Below are positions 48,198-57,583 of a stretch of DNA of 64,000 nucleotides, piece after piece. A program made the translations under genes and the position numbers. The notes under the pieces are model-generated. The model saw only the letters and a list, made by a program, of their open reading frames with translations, was not told the DNA's origin and did not search any database. How positions within the stretch are numbered: the first letter of the stretch is position 1; every line of letters begins with the position of its first letter. Source of the DNA: [Borrelia] tanukii (GTDB lineage Bacteria > Spirochaetota > Spirochaetia > Borreliales > Borreliaceae); contig NZ_CP124038.1 of NCBI RefSeq assembly GCF_030436345.1, forward strand, positions 310,001 through 374,000. Reading direction: 5' to 3'.

Positions 48198-49763
48198 TTA
48201 TGATTTTTTTTCCAAATATAAATCCATTAACTTTAAAAATAAAGCCAAACTACCTAAAATATTTTTAATTATACCTCCAAAGTTTAAATTGTTTCCATAG
48301 CTTTTGGCAAGATCCATATCAAGCTCTTTCCAATTATAAATCAGCTCTCTTTCCAAAGAAACCTTTGAATAGTCTGAAAGACAATCTTGTAATCGCTGCT
48401 CAATAGAATAAATTTTAGAATAATATTCACTTGATATGGTAAATGCCTTTTTATTAACATCTGCTATTATATTTAACAATAATTTCTCTGAAGATTTATC
48501 CCCTACAGAAGCTCTATGTAACAATGCATTTATTCTATTACCATAGCCACCTTGCTCCCCTAAATTAGAATCAAAATCCATAAGACTTGCATAAATATTA
48601 ATCAAGGCATGCATGTCATTAGACATTTCTCTTGAAAGCTCTATAAGCTTCCATTGTCCTTTAATAATAAGTAAATTGATAATATCATTAAGATCTTTTT
48701 TAACAAAATAAATAGTATATGTTCTCAAATAAACTAAAAGCTCGCAATAAATATAACCTGAAGTATTCATAATTTTAGATACAATCTTTTCATTCATTTT
48801 TTCATTATAATTATCCAAATTTAAAAAAGAGATTCCTGGAAAAAGCTGTTCGGCTAATATTTTAGATTTGTTATTTTTTTGCAAAACTTTAATCTTTTCA
48901 ATTTCAGTGGCAACATGCTTGGTAAGATCATTAAAAAATATTTTTGCTATTGGATTGGGCTTTTGCCCAACAGAAAGAGGAAAATAATCTGGATCTCCAC
49001 TAACATATCTTATTAAATACAAAATTTCTTTACTCTTATTTATATCCAAAATGGAAGAAATAATCTTAATCCAAGCATTCGATTTAATAGGAAAATCTTC
49101 TTTATTCCCATAAATTTCTAAAATAATGTCATAAAGGTTTTTCCAAATAGAAATATTTTTAACACAAGATATACATTCCAACAAATCTTTAAGATCATCT
49201 ATAATAACTCCACAACCTATGGAGCTAAATCTGGGCCTATACACAAAATCATCTTCTGGAAGCAAGCTGTCGAAATTTTTAAGAACTAAATAATATTGAT
49301 ACAAAACCAAATCAAAAAAATTATGCAAAGCTTGATAAGTTTCATCTATCAACTTAATTTGCTCTTGAGTTATGTTTTTAAACAAATAGGATAAATTATT
49401 ATGTAAATTTTTAGGAAGATCTGAAGAAAAATTTATATTATCGCTTGCAGAAAAAGAATAAATATAATCTAAAGATTTTTTTTGACTTTCATTTAAATAT
49501 TTTTCAACAACAAAATGAATAACTTTATTAGAATTTTTATATCTTTGAGCAAATGGCCTTAAGGGAGAAAAAATTTTATAAAAGTTATAAAGAAATCTAG
49601 AAAATTGGGGTAAAGCTTGAATTTTTGAAGCATTAAAAAAATTACTTACTCTATTTAAACTAACTTTAACTTCTTTTAACCTTTTTTGCTTTATTTGTTC
49701 AGAAGTAAGTTCTTTATTAATACTAAACATAGAAAGTATAAAATCAAATAAACCCAAATTCAT
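48198..49763 (-). CDS. Unrecognised large helical cytoplasmic protein
   Basis: 521 aa, almost entirely helical by residue pattern, with no signal peptide, membrane segment or nucleotide motif. Segments such as PQFSRFLYNFYKIFSPLRPF and YVSGDPDYFPLSVGQKP are distinctive but unassigned. I believe homologues are confined to spirochaetes (recall). AGGGGG just before the ATG gives a strong start, and rpmB follows within 14 bases, suggesting co-expression with ribosome production. No function proposed. Confidence 0.8.
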   Translation of the reverse strand: MNLGLFDFILSMFSINKELTSEQIKQKRLKEVKVSLNRVSNFFNASKIQALPQFSRFLYNFYKIFSPLRPFAQRYKNSNKVIHFVVEKYLNESQKKSLDYIYSFSASDNINFSSDLPKNLHNNLSYLFKNITQEQIKLIDETYQALHNFFDLVLYQYYLVLKNFDSLLPEDDFVYRPRFSSIGCGVIIDDLKDLLECISCVKNISIWKNLYDIILEIYGNKEDFPIKSNAWIKIISSILDINKSKEILYLIRYVSGDPDYFPLSVGQKPNPIAKIFFNDLTKHVATEIEKIKVLQKNNKSKILAEQLFPGISFLNLDNYNEKMNEKIVSKIMNTSGYIYCELLVYLRTYTIYFVKKDLNDIINLLIIKGQWKLIELSREMSNDMHALINIYASLMDFDSNLGEQGGYGNRINALLHRASVGDKSSEKLLLNIIADVNKKAFTISSEYYSKIYSIEQRLQDCLSDYSKVSLERELIYNWKELDMDLAKSYGNNLNFGGIIKNILGSLALFLKLMDLYLEKKS

Positions 49764-49885
49764 CGTCCCCCTAAAAACTCTTCAATTTCCTTGCTCTATT
49801 TTCTAATTAAACATGGAAATCAATATTAACTATAAAAATTATACATAATTTATTGTAAAATAAAAGAAAAAACTTGAATAATTTT

Positions 49886-51013
49886 ATGAGAATAAAAAAT
49901 TTAATACTAATAGCAATTTTATTGATTAATTTCAGTTGTTCAACAAATAAGAATATAGTTGTACTAACCGACAACAAAACAATACCATTTTATATAAATC
50001 AATTTAACATCGAAAATAAACTAAATTTTATAATTAAGTTTAGAAATAGCATTGATCTGCAAACGGTAGAAAAAGAAAATGCACAAATAATTATTTCTAA
50101 AAACATTGTCAATACAAATATTACCAACCATTTGAAATCTATAAAAACCAATTATAATCCAGATTACCCTATCTTAAAACATATTTTCAAACAATTTAAC
50201 TACAAAATTCTTCCATTAAGCTTTGACATTCCCATTTTAATCTACAAAAACACACACCGAATTAAAAAATACATAAACACCAAATATTTAAAAGAAGAAT
50301 ACGAAAATTACATTAAAGATGGAAAATTTTTTATATCACCTTATATTTCTGAAAATTTATTTTATGTGATTTCTGAAATAAATGATGTAAGATTTTCTTT
50401 TGAAAAGAATAAATTCAATTACAATGAAAATAAAATTTTAAAAATGCTAGAATATTTCTCATCATTTTTAAATGCAAAACAAATGGATTTGCAAAAAGAT
50501 TTCTTTAATAAATACGGCTACCTCAAGCTAAACAAAATACTGCTTAATAGAAAATCTCCTTTAATAACAGGATTAGGAGATTTAAGCTTATACAACAATT
50601 TAAGCGAACAAGAGAAAGCACAAATAAAATTTTCATACTTAATCAACAATAATAATGAAATTGTTATTTCAAGCCCAAATTTTATTGGCATTTTAGAAAC
50701 ATCTATTTTAACTAAAAAATTTATCAGCTGGATTTTAAATAAAAAAAACCAAAAAACACTAATTAGACTTAATAATCAATTCCAATCAAATATATGTTTT
50801 GGATTTGCCAATGGGTTTACTCCCTACAAAGAATTAAATTTAAAAATCAAACACTCAATTGATGGAGTATCTCCTTTTATTATTGACGAAACTCAAATCA
50901 ATAGCCATTCTTATGTATTAAGCAAAAAAACAATTGAAAAAGAAAATTTACTAATAAATGAGTGGTTTTTCTCTAGAATTAAGAATCTAAAAAAATTAAA
51001 TACTAAATACTAA
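49886..51013 (+). CDS. Orphan solute-binding-protein-like lipoprotein
   Basis: 375 aa from ATG 49886; an upstream TTG (49874) adds MNNF before the signal peptide and is less likely. Lipobox INFSC, Cys at residue 18. The mature protein follows a periplasmic binding-protein pattern: NIVVLTDNKTIPFYINQFN opening, LSFDIPILIYKN hinge region, and KFISWILNKKNQKTLIRL near the C-terminal lobe. No permease or ATPase gene is adjacent. Its TAA overlaps the convergent neighbour's stop. Ligand unknown. Confidence 0.7.
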   Translation: MRIKNLILIAILLINFSCSTNKNIVVLTDNKTIPFYINQFNIENKLNFIIKFRNSIDLQTVEKENAQIIISKNIVNTNITNHLKSIKTNYNPDYPILKHIFKQFNYKILPLSFDIPILIYKNTHRIKKYINTKYLKEEYENYIKDGKFFISPYISENLFYVISEINDVRFSFEKNKFNYNENKILKMLEYFSSFLNAKQMDLQKDFFNKYGYLKLNKILLNRKSPLITGLGDLSLYNNLSEQEKAQIKFSYLINNNNEIVISSPNFIGILETSILTKKFISWILNKKNQKTLIRLNNQFQSNICFGFANGFTPYKELNLKIKHSIDGVSPFIIDETQINSHSYVLSKKTIEKENLLINEWFFSRIKNLKKLNTKY

Positions 51014-52809
51014 ATATGCCTTTCTCTGTAATTTACAATAATTGTTTTAAAAATAAGAAAAAACAATAACGCAGCAAGAATAACCAAAGATATGTACACA
51101 CTATTAAAAACATATATAAGAAGAGAGGTAAAAACAATTAAAAAATAATTTACAAAAAGACAAGCAATACCTGAAAAAATGGCTATCATTAATGAAACTA
51201 GAAAAATCATAACCTTAGAATTGAAATTAAATTCTATTTTAGAAAACAAAGAGATAAAAAATGCTCCCATTAAAACTAGCAAAATAGGAGAAATCAGCAA
51301 TACCAAGCTTAAAGAAAAAATATTAATTAATTTCAAATTCAATATAGCAATCTTATGAAAAGCACTTGCCAAATTTTGGATTTTTAAAAAAAATCCAACC
51401 TCAGTAAAATTTGAAAATAAAGCTAAATTTTCTACATTTTCATTAATCTTGACAACCTCTAAAACGTTTGTATCAAAATTATCTGCAGACACAAAGACTT
51501 TGGTAAGAGTAATTTCACTCTGCTCATTATCCTTGTCTAAAACATTTTGATACACAAAATTACCTCTCAAAGTAGCAAATGGAATTTTAATGTGCAATAT
51601 AACATTTCCTGTCTTATTAAATCTAATAAGTTCAAAATTTTTTATTATTTTAGAATAATTATTAAGGGTGACAACTTTTTGCATATAAATATAATCATAA
51701 AAACCTCTATTAGGATCTGGTTGCAATAAAAATACATCGTTTATTCCGTAATATTCAAAATATTTTTCAATCTCATCAAAAAAAAGATATCTTTTTCTAA
51801 GCTTTTCAAGCGATTTATTTTTATAATTCAAAATTTCAGTATCACTGGGTAATAGTTTGTAAAGATTCGAAAAACCATAATAAGCTAATTTAAATTTTTC
51901 AGTATTAAGATACAAAAAATTTTTTTGCTTTTCTTCAGAAATCAACTGCATTTTTTCTTTTTCAAAATTTCTGTTCTCATTAATAAACTTTAAAGTCAAA
52001 TTTAAAAGCTCAACAAAATTATCGTCTTTTGTTGCAACATAAGCAATATAAGCAAAGTAATTGGCCGTATAATAATCATTTTGAGAAATAAATTCATTGA
52101 CAATATTTAAAAAATCTTGCTTTTTAAGGCTTCTCAAAGGATATAGCGAAAAAGTTTTTTTAACCTTTTCCAAATCAACGTCATAGCTTGGAATTTTACT
52201 ATATTCAGATTTCACTAAATAATAATTCGTTAAAAGTTCTTCATTATTTACATAAATAATTCGCATTTTATCATATATTCTAATCAAATTTTCAAGATGC
52301 TTTCTCTTTTGCTTCATTGAATTTGACAAATCAGAAGATAAAAAAAATCTACTTGAAGACAAACTTATATCTATATTTTTAATTTTAAGAGATATTTCAT
52401 TTGCTTCACTTTCAAGAAGATTATATCTATCGTAACTAAACTTATACTCATTTCTCTGGGAAATTATATAAGGCAAGATTAAATTAAACATAAAAGTAAA
52501 AAAAAGCCCTATAATGAAAAATAATAGCAAAAATGCATAAAGCCTAGAAAATAAATAACCACTATATGATTTTAAATAAATCTTTATTTCTTGCTGAACA
52601 AAAAAAGCAAAGTAAATACAAACAATGAAAATAAAAAATCCATAAAAATATTTATAAAAAAGTAAAATAGAATCAAAAAAAGCTGCTATTAATTTATGCT
52701 TTTCTAAAAAATTCTCTCCAAAAAAATAAGAATAACTAAAGATTAAACTTAGAAAAAAACACAGAAAAATAATAAAGTTGCTCAAAAATGCATATATTTC
52801 TCTTTTCAT
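51010..52809 (-). CDS. Polytopic membrane protein with large central domain, unrecognised
   Basis: 599 aa. Three membrane segments in the first 125 residues, a hydrophilic central part (about 130-450) with helical repeats (TPR-like LKKQDFLNIVNEFISQNDYY and others), then about three membrane segments to the end (LINIFSLSLVLLISPILLVL and following). ATG at 52809 starts 12 bases after the next membrane-protein gene ends, so the two are likely partners downstream of carD. Function unknown. Confidence 0.78.
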   Translation of the reverse strand: MKREIYAFLSNFIIFLCFFLSLIFSYSYFFGENFLEKHKLIAAFFDSILLFYKYFYGFFIFIVCIYFAFFVQQEIKIYLKSYSGYLFSRLYAFLLLFFIIGLFFTFMFNLILPYIISQRNEYKFSYDRYNLLESEANEISLKIKNIDISLSSSRFFLSSDLSNSMKQKRKHLENLIRIYDKMRIIYVNNEELLTNYYLVKSEYSKIPSYDVDLEKVKKTFSLYPLRSLKKQDFLNIVNEFISQNDYYTANYFAYIAYVATKDDNFVELLNLTLKFINENRNFEKEKMQLISEEKQKNFLYLNTEKFKLAYYGFSNLYKLLPSDTEILNYKNKSLEKLRKRYLFFDEIEKYFEYYGINDVFLLQPDPNRGFYDYIYMQKVVTLNNYSKIIKNFELIRFNKTGNVILHIKIPFATLRGNFVYQNVLDKDNEQSEITLTKVFVSADNFDTNVLEVVKINENVENLALFSNFTEVGFFLKIQNLASAFHKIAILNLKLINIFSLSLVLLISPILLVLMGAFFISLFSKIEFNFNSKVMIFLVSLMIAIFSGIACLFVNYFLIVFTSLLIYVFNSVYISLVILAALLFFLIFKTIIVNYRERHI

Positions 52810-52821
52810 AAGCTTTAAGAA

Positions 52822-53775
52822 TTAACTACCCTTATATAAATTATCATCTAAATCTTTGCTGATTTTAATATATTCTGAAACAAATCCAAATAAATAGGTA
52901 GAAAAAAAAGTTAAAACACAAAAAACAAAAGGAACAAAATCAGATATCATACTCTTTCCTATTATTACATTATAAATTTTAGGAAACTCAATCGAATAAA
53001 CATTATAAATTTTTAAAAAAAGTATAATAAAAATGGGATAAAGAAATATTGCAAAACTATTTGAAAAAATAAGATTAAAAACATATGAAAACGAAAATAA
53101 CAATAAAGAAATTCCTAATATATTAAAAATTAAATTTAAATAATTGAGTGAGAGTAGAAAATTGTTCAAAATTCTTAAATCTCTGAAAATAAAATCGACA
53201 AAGTTATTATAAATTTTTTGCTCTAAAAAGTTATTTTCAATAAAATTAGCCTTACTAGAATCGGAAAGATTTGATTGGTAAGAAAAGCTTTTATCCTTGT
53301 TATCATTCTCTGAAACGATTAAAACTCCATTAAAACCATAAAGTTTGGGTCTATTGCTAGAAAATATTATTTTATCATTTAAAAAATGCACAACCTCATT
53401 TTTAAGGATAAAATTATTATTATTTTTATTATCATTAATATAGTAAGAATGAAAACTATGACTAACCAAAAACCCTAAATAAGAAAACAATAAAATAAAA
53501 ATAAAGATAGTACAATAAAAATAGAAAGTCTCTCTAGATGACTTTAAAGCCATTCCATAAAAAGGATAAGAAATCCCCATAAAAGTAACAACAAGTGACA
53601 AAGGGAAAGAATAAATATAGGCATTGTAATAAAGACTATAACTAAAAATGGAAAAATTAAAATACAAAAACTTATATTTTAAATAAAATGTGCAGATAAA
53701 CATTAAAGAAAGCAGGCAAAATATTAAAATAAACCTATAAATTATTAAAAAGATCAATCTTAAAAGATCAAACAC
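52822..53775 (-). CDS. Polytopic membrane protein, unrecognised; GTG start
   Basis: 317 aa from GTG 53775, chosen because GGAGG lies seven bases upstream. An ATG at 53865 in the same frame would overlap carD by 56 bases and add a basic, non-membrane stretch. About six membrane segments, with a polar loop near 120-200 rich in Asn/Lys/Ser between the second and third groups. It lies between carD and the 599-aa membrane protein. Such a pair could be an envelope transport or assembly module, but no signature supports a class. Confidence 0.75.
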   Translation of the reverse strand: MFDLLRLIFLIIYRFILIFCLLSLMFICTFYLKYKFLYFNFSIFSYSLYYNAYIYSFPLSLVVTFMGISYPFYGMALKSSRETFYFYCTIFIFILLFSYLGFLVSHSFHSYYINDNKNNNNFILKNEVVHFLNDKIIFSSNRPKLYGFNGVLIVSENDNKDKSFSYQSNLSDSSKANFIENNFLEQKIYNNFVDFIFRDLRILNNFLLSLNYLNLIFNILGISLLLFSFSYVFNLIFSNSFAIFLYPIFIILFLKIYNVYSIEFPKIYNVIIGKSMISDFVPFVFCVLTFFSTYLFGFVSEYIKISKDLDDNLYKGS

Positions 53776-53809
53776 AGCAAATCCTCCCCCCTCAATAATT
53801 GAAAAAATT

Positions 53810-54298
53810 TTAAGCCTTTTTACTATCGACCAAAATATTTTTAATCTTCTCCTTAGCTTCTTCAAAACTAATTTGCAAAGCTAAGCTAATCTCGTGCTCC
53901 AATATTAATTCAAAATCATTCAAAATCCTTTTTTCGTAAAAAGGAAGTTCTTTTTGAGTAGATTTTTTATATAAAAATTTATATAACTTTGCTGTATCTA
54001 AAATATCGCTTTTTTTATAAAATTCATGACCGCCATCTTTTATTTTTTTTGAATCTATTTGACCTTCAAACTCTTTAATAATATCAAAAACTTCTTCTAC
54101 CTTTTCCCTGCTAACCAAAGCTCTAATTCCAAAATCGTCAACCTTAGCAACAGGAACCATAAAAATCATATCACTAAATGGAAAATGTATTTCATAATAA
54201 TCAATAATCTCACCATTAAACTCTTTAGTTCTAATATCTTTAATTGTACCTACTCCATGCATTGGATAAACTACCGATTGATTTAGCAAAAATGCCAT
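53810..54298 (-). CDS. CarD/CdnL-family RNA polymerase-binding regulator
   Basis: 162 aa. The N-terminal RNAP-interaction Tudor-like domain reads QSVVYPMHGVGTIKDIRTKE with the family VYPxHGVG motif, followed by YYEIHFPFSDMIFMVPV. The C-terminal helical domain (about 75-160) binds promoter DNA in homologues. CarD stabilises open complexes, notably at rRNA promoters. Its own gene heads the two membrane-protein genes. Confidence 0.93.
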   Translation of the reverse strand: MAFLLNQSVVYPMHGVGTIKDIRTKEFNGEIIDYYEIHFPFSDMIFMVPVAKVDDFGIRALVSREKVEEVFDIIKEFEGQIDSKKIKDGGHEFYKKSDILDTAKLYKFLYKKSTQKELPFYEKRILNDFELILEHEISLALQISFEEAKEKIKNILVDSKKA

Positions 54299-54337
54299 AC
54301 TTACCTCATAAAATATAAATGGTTTAAATTTAAAAGC

Positions 54338-54931
54338 TCATAAAAAAACGCTTAAATTGGTTCTAATACTAAATTTATTTTCATAAAATAAATTTTCAAG
54401 ATATCTATCATTACAAAAGCTTATTATTACACTAGGAGTAAGTTTATTAATATTTGCAAAAAACATTTCTTTATTTCTCTTTACAGCTTTTAAATCATAA
54501 TACCCAATAAAACTAATTTCTTTATGAGATTCCTTCAATCTTAAAAATTTTTTCTTTGAAATCACTTTATCTTTATCAATAATATAACATGTTTTATGGG
54601 CATTTTCTAGTATTCCCATTAAAATGAGAAGAACTGTATTTGAATCATAACAGTCAATATTAACTCTTTTAAAAATCTTACAAAAAAACCTTACAATCTT
54701 AGAATTTAAAAAAACAAGAGAAGAATTTTTAATGTGATTTCTAAACTTCTTAAAAATCAAAACCTTTAGAAAAGCTTTAAGCCCAATAAAAATTACTATT
54801 GAATGATAGGGATGCCCTGTAAGATAAGCAAATCTGCTTATAAGCTTACTGCGACTATCAAAAACATCTATGGGCACACCTAAAAAATAAAATCTATCTG
54901 GTTTTGAATATATGTCTTTTAAATTAGCCAT
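54338..54931 (-). CDS. WecG/TagA/CpsF-like glycosyltransferase relic
   Basis: 197 aa from ATG 54931 (GAGG six bases upstream; a GTG one codon earlier is in frame). FYFLGVPIDVFDSRSKLISR near 13-32 resembles the opening of WecG/TagA glycosyltransferases (LGVPID), and FIGYYDLKAV plus NINKLTPSVIISF resemble their G-Y-F and IN..PDILFVG segments. The catalytic Asp-Thr and GAxxD region of these enzymes is not obvious. Start overlaps the rsmE stop by eight bases. A degenerate or altered enzyme is likely. Confidence 0.6.
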   Translation of the reverse strand: MANLKDIYSKPDRFYFLGVPIDVFDSRSKLISRFAYLTGHPYHSIVIFIGLKAFLKVLIFKKFRNHIKNSSLVFLNSKIVRFFCKIFKRVNIDCYDSNTVLLILMGILENAHKTCYIIDKDKVISKKKFLRLKESHKEISFIGYYDLKAVKRNKEMFFANINKLTPSVIISFCNDRYLENLFYENKFSIRTNLSVFL

Positions 54932-55655
54932 CACAATCCTCTAACAATGCCTTAAAATAAGCAAGCGAATAAATAATAGCCGTATCCGCTCGTAAAACCG
55001 GGGTGTTAAACCTTACAAAATTAAAATCTTTTTCCTTGAAAAAGGCAATTTCTGGCTCTGAAAAGCATCCTTCAGGGCCGATTATAATTCCAATTTTATT
55101 AAAATTGTCAAAACTTTCATTCTTGCTTAAAAGCATTCCGCTTTGATGAGCAACGTAATATTTAGTAGTACAAAAAGAATAAGGTAAACAAAAAAAATTA
55201 TTATAAAAATTAATTTTAGGAACAATTTTATTACCGCTTTGCTTTAAGGCCTCATCTATTATTTTTGAAAATCTTAAAGTTTTAGCAGATGTATTTCTTA
55301 CATCTATTTTGGACACAGAATGATCCGCATTAATAATATTAATTTCTGAAACTCCAATTTCAACAACCTGTCTTAAGGCTAAATCTATTTTTTTGCCTTT
55401 TAAACTAGAAATAAAAATACTTATCTCAAAATTATTTTTTTCAATTTTATCTATTTTATTGGTAGCAAACTTAATAAAGTTGCTACCAATCTTTACTATT
55501 TCTGACACCCTTAATTCCTTATCTTTTAAAAGAATGTTCAGCTTATCGCCTTTTTTAAGTCGTCTTACATTAACAAGATGATGATATATTCTCATATCTT
55601 TAACAATAATAAAATCGCCTGCTAAACAATTCGCATCCAAAACAATTTGCTTCAC
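54924..55655 (-). CDS. rsmE: RsmE, 16S rRNA m3U1498 methyltransferase
   Basis: 243 aa SPOUT-class methyltransferase. The N-terminal PUA-like part holds HHLVNVRRLKKGDKLNIL near 25-42; the SPOUT knot is in the C-terminus: IGIIIGPEGCFSEPEIAFF near 188-206 and RFNTPVLRADTAIIYSLAYF near 215-234, both strongly conserved. Lies three bases after ctp in the same direction. Confidence 0.95.
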   Translation of the reverse strand: MKQIVLDANCLAGDFIIVKDMRIYHHLVNVRRLKKGDKLNILLKDKELRVSEIVKIGSNFIKFATNKIDKIEKNNFEISIFISSLKGKKIDLALRQVVEIGVSEINIINADHSVSKIDVRNTSAKTLRFSKIIDEALKQSGNKIVPKINFYNNFFCLPYSFCTTKYYVAHQSGMLLSKNESFDNFNKIGIIIGPEGCFSEPEIAFFKEKDFNFVRFNTPVLRADTAIIYSLAYFKALLEDCDG

Positions 55656-55658
55656 AAT

Positions 55659-57089
55659 TTAAGTTCCTAATTTAGATAAATATTCACAAGCTGCTTTTAA
55701 AACCTTGTCATAATGTAGATTATAAATTGGAAGCTCCTTATTATTATCTTGATAGTAATTAAAAAACACATACTTGCCTAAAAATTCTTTATCAACTTTA
55801 TATTTTGGATTTTCTTTAATAAGATTCTCAACAAAAAAATCAATTTCTTGCTCAGTAATAGATTTTTTGTCCTTTAAAAAACTTTCTACCAACTTTTTAT
55901 CAAAAATTTCTTTATATATTAATGCTTCCTCCTCAGAAAAATCTGGAGATTTTATTTCTAAATCAGGCTCAATTCCAACTTTATGAATACTCTTTCCAGA
56001 TGGAGTATAATACTTTGAACTTGTAATTTTAAATCCACCAGTATAAAAAGGAACTACATGCTGAATAAGCCCTTTCCCATAAGACTTTTCACCTATAATA
56101 TAGGCCCTCTTATTATCTTTCAAGGCCCCTACAAAAACCTCTGATGCTGACGCTGATGATCTATCTATTAAGGCAACAATTTTTATATCTGAAGGCAAAA
56201 CTTGTTTTGAGCTTGCCTTATAATCAACAGGCTTGCTGGAATTTCTTGATTTTGTAGAAACAATAGTTCCTTTAGATAAAATATCATCCGCCATTTTTAT
56301 AGCTGCCTGAAAATATCCCCCGGTATTAAGTCTTAAATCTAAAATTAAAGATTTAATATTTTTGCTTTTAAGATTTCCTAAAGCTTTGCTAAAGGCTCCA
56401 GAAGTATGCGGATTGAAACTCACTATTCTTATATAGCCAATATCTGAATTAATAACATCATACTTGATTGTTTGTATTTCTATCTTTTCCCTTGTAAGTT
56501 CAAAATCCAATGTTAAATTTTTGCCCCTAAGAATAGACACTTTAACTTTTGTACCTTCTTTACCCTTCAAAAGATCAACAACTTGATCTACTTCCATAGA
56601 AGAAACACTTTTGCTATCAACAGCAGTAATACAATCTCCGGATTTAATTCCAGCCTTATAAGCCGGACCTCCTTCAAAAGGCGTAACAATAGAAACGCAA
56701 GCGCTATTAGTATCAAGATCTTTTGTCTTGTCTTGCTTATCTTGAGAATGCATTTTTTTTATTATAGAAATTCCAATACCAACATAATCTCCTACTGTTG
56801 TTTTTGAAATTTCTTCTAAATCCTTTTTTGTCAAATATTGAGAATAAGGATCGCCCAAGGCTTGAAATATTCCTTTTAAAGCACCTTCAAAAATTACTTC
56901 ATCATTTACAGGATCCACATAATTTTCTTTTACAAATTCAAAAGCTTGAATCATCATCTGCTCATAATTAGATCTTGATAACTTATTACTATTAGATTCA
57001 TCAAAAGCAAAAATAGATTCAACAATTACTAGAGAGCTTATACCTAAAGTCAATAAAAAATACACGCATATTAAAAATTTGTTTTTCAT
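55659..57089 (-). CDS. ctpA: Carboxyl-terminal processing protease (S41)
   Basis: 476 aa from ATG 57089; an ATG nine bases earlier (57098) sits directly against AGGA and is too close. Signal peptide to about 29. PDZ domain about 98-190 (VGIGIS, GGPAYKAGIKSGDCITAVD). Protease core: LRLNTGGYFQAA near 252-263, catalytic Ser in RSSASASE (Ser 312) and Lys in GEKSYGKG (Lys 339). From recall, Borrelia CtpA trims C-termini of porins and other outer-membrane proteins. Confidence 0.95.
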   Translation of the reverse strand: MKNKFLICVYFLLTLGISSLVIVESIFAFDESNSNKLSRSNYEQMMIQAFEFVKENYVDPVNDEVIFEGALKGIFQALGDPYSQYLTKKDLEEISKTTVGDYVGIGISIIKKMHSQDKQDKTKDLDTNSACVSIVTPFEGGPAYKAGIKSGDCITAVDSKSVSSMEVDQVVDLLKGKEGTKVKVSILRGKNLTLDFELTREKIEIQTIKYDVINSDIGYIRIVSFNPHTSGAFSKALGNLKSKNIKSLILDLRLNTGGYFQAAIKMADDILSKGTIVSTKSRNSSKPVDYKASSKQVLPSDIKIVALIDRSSASASEVFVGALKDNKRAYIIGEKSYGKGLIQHVVPFYTGGFKITSSKYYTPSGKSIHKVGIEPDLEIKSPDFSEEEALIYKEIFDKKLVESFLKDKKSITEQEIDFFVENLIKENPKYKVDKEFLGKYVFFNYYQDNNKELPIYNLHYDKVLKAACEYLSKLGT

Positions 57090-57137
57090 TATATCCATTC
57101 CTAATGCAAAAATTAAAACTTGATTTTATTTCCATAA

Positions 57138-57143
57138 TATAAT
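57138..57143 (+). promoter_or_regulatory. TATAAT -10 element close to the small membrane-protein ATG
   Basis: A perfect TATAAT ends 11 bases before ATG 57155, and there is no Shine-Dalgarno sequence. A transcript would carry only about a five-base leader. The -35 region is weak. Confidence 0.4.
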
Positions 57144-57154
57144 ATTTTAAAACT

Positions 57155-57580
57155 ATGTTAAACTCACATCCTAAAAAAAAAGAAAGCCTTCAAAGAGTAA
57201 GCCTTATCATATTACAAATGCTCGAAAGTCTTTTAGTTTTAGTTTTACTATACCACGCCATTAATAGATTAATTTTTATTAACAATTACTCCATAAAGTT
57301 TATGCTAACATTTATTTTATACTCACCTGAATTTTTCATGGCCAATTTAACACTCTATTATTTTATCTACGAAAAATTTAAAATTCTACACAGCATCATA
57401 GTAATAACTAAATTATTCCAAATAATATTATCATTATTATTATTTATCTTAGGATTTACTTTTAAAGTGTACGTCTATCAAACCTCTCTGACTATGCTTT
57501 TAGGAATTACAGTAGTTTATCTAGCATTCAATATAATAATTTTAGCACTAATTAAAGCAAAAAGAAAAACAGTGGAGTAA
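57155..57580 (+). CDS. Small four-helix membrane protein, unrecognised
   Basis: 141 aa, about four membrane segments (near 20-40, 48-70, 80-103, 110-133) with a basic N-terminus and C-terminus. No family recognised. It lies three bases before the MinD/FlhG-like ATPase and is probably co-transcribed with it, so it could anchor or report to that ATPase (inference from spacing only). Confidence 0.75.
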   Translation: MLNSHPKKKESLQRVSLIILQMLESLLVLVLLYHAINRLIFINNYSIKFMLTFILYSPEFFMANLTLYYFIYEKFKILHSIIVITKLFQIILSLLLFILGFTFKVYVYQTSLTMLLGITVVYLAFNIIILALIKAKRKTVE

Positions 57581-57583
57581 AGA

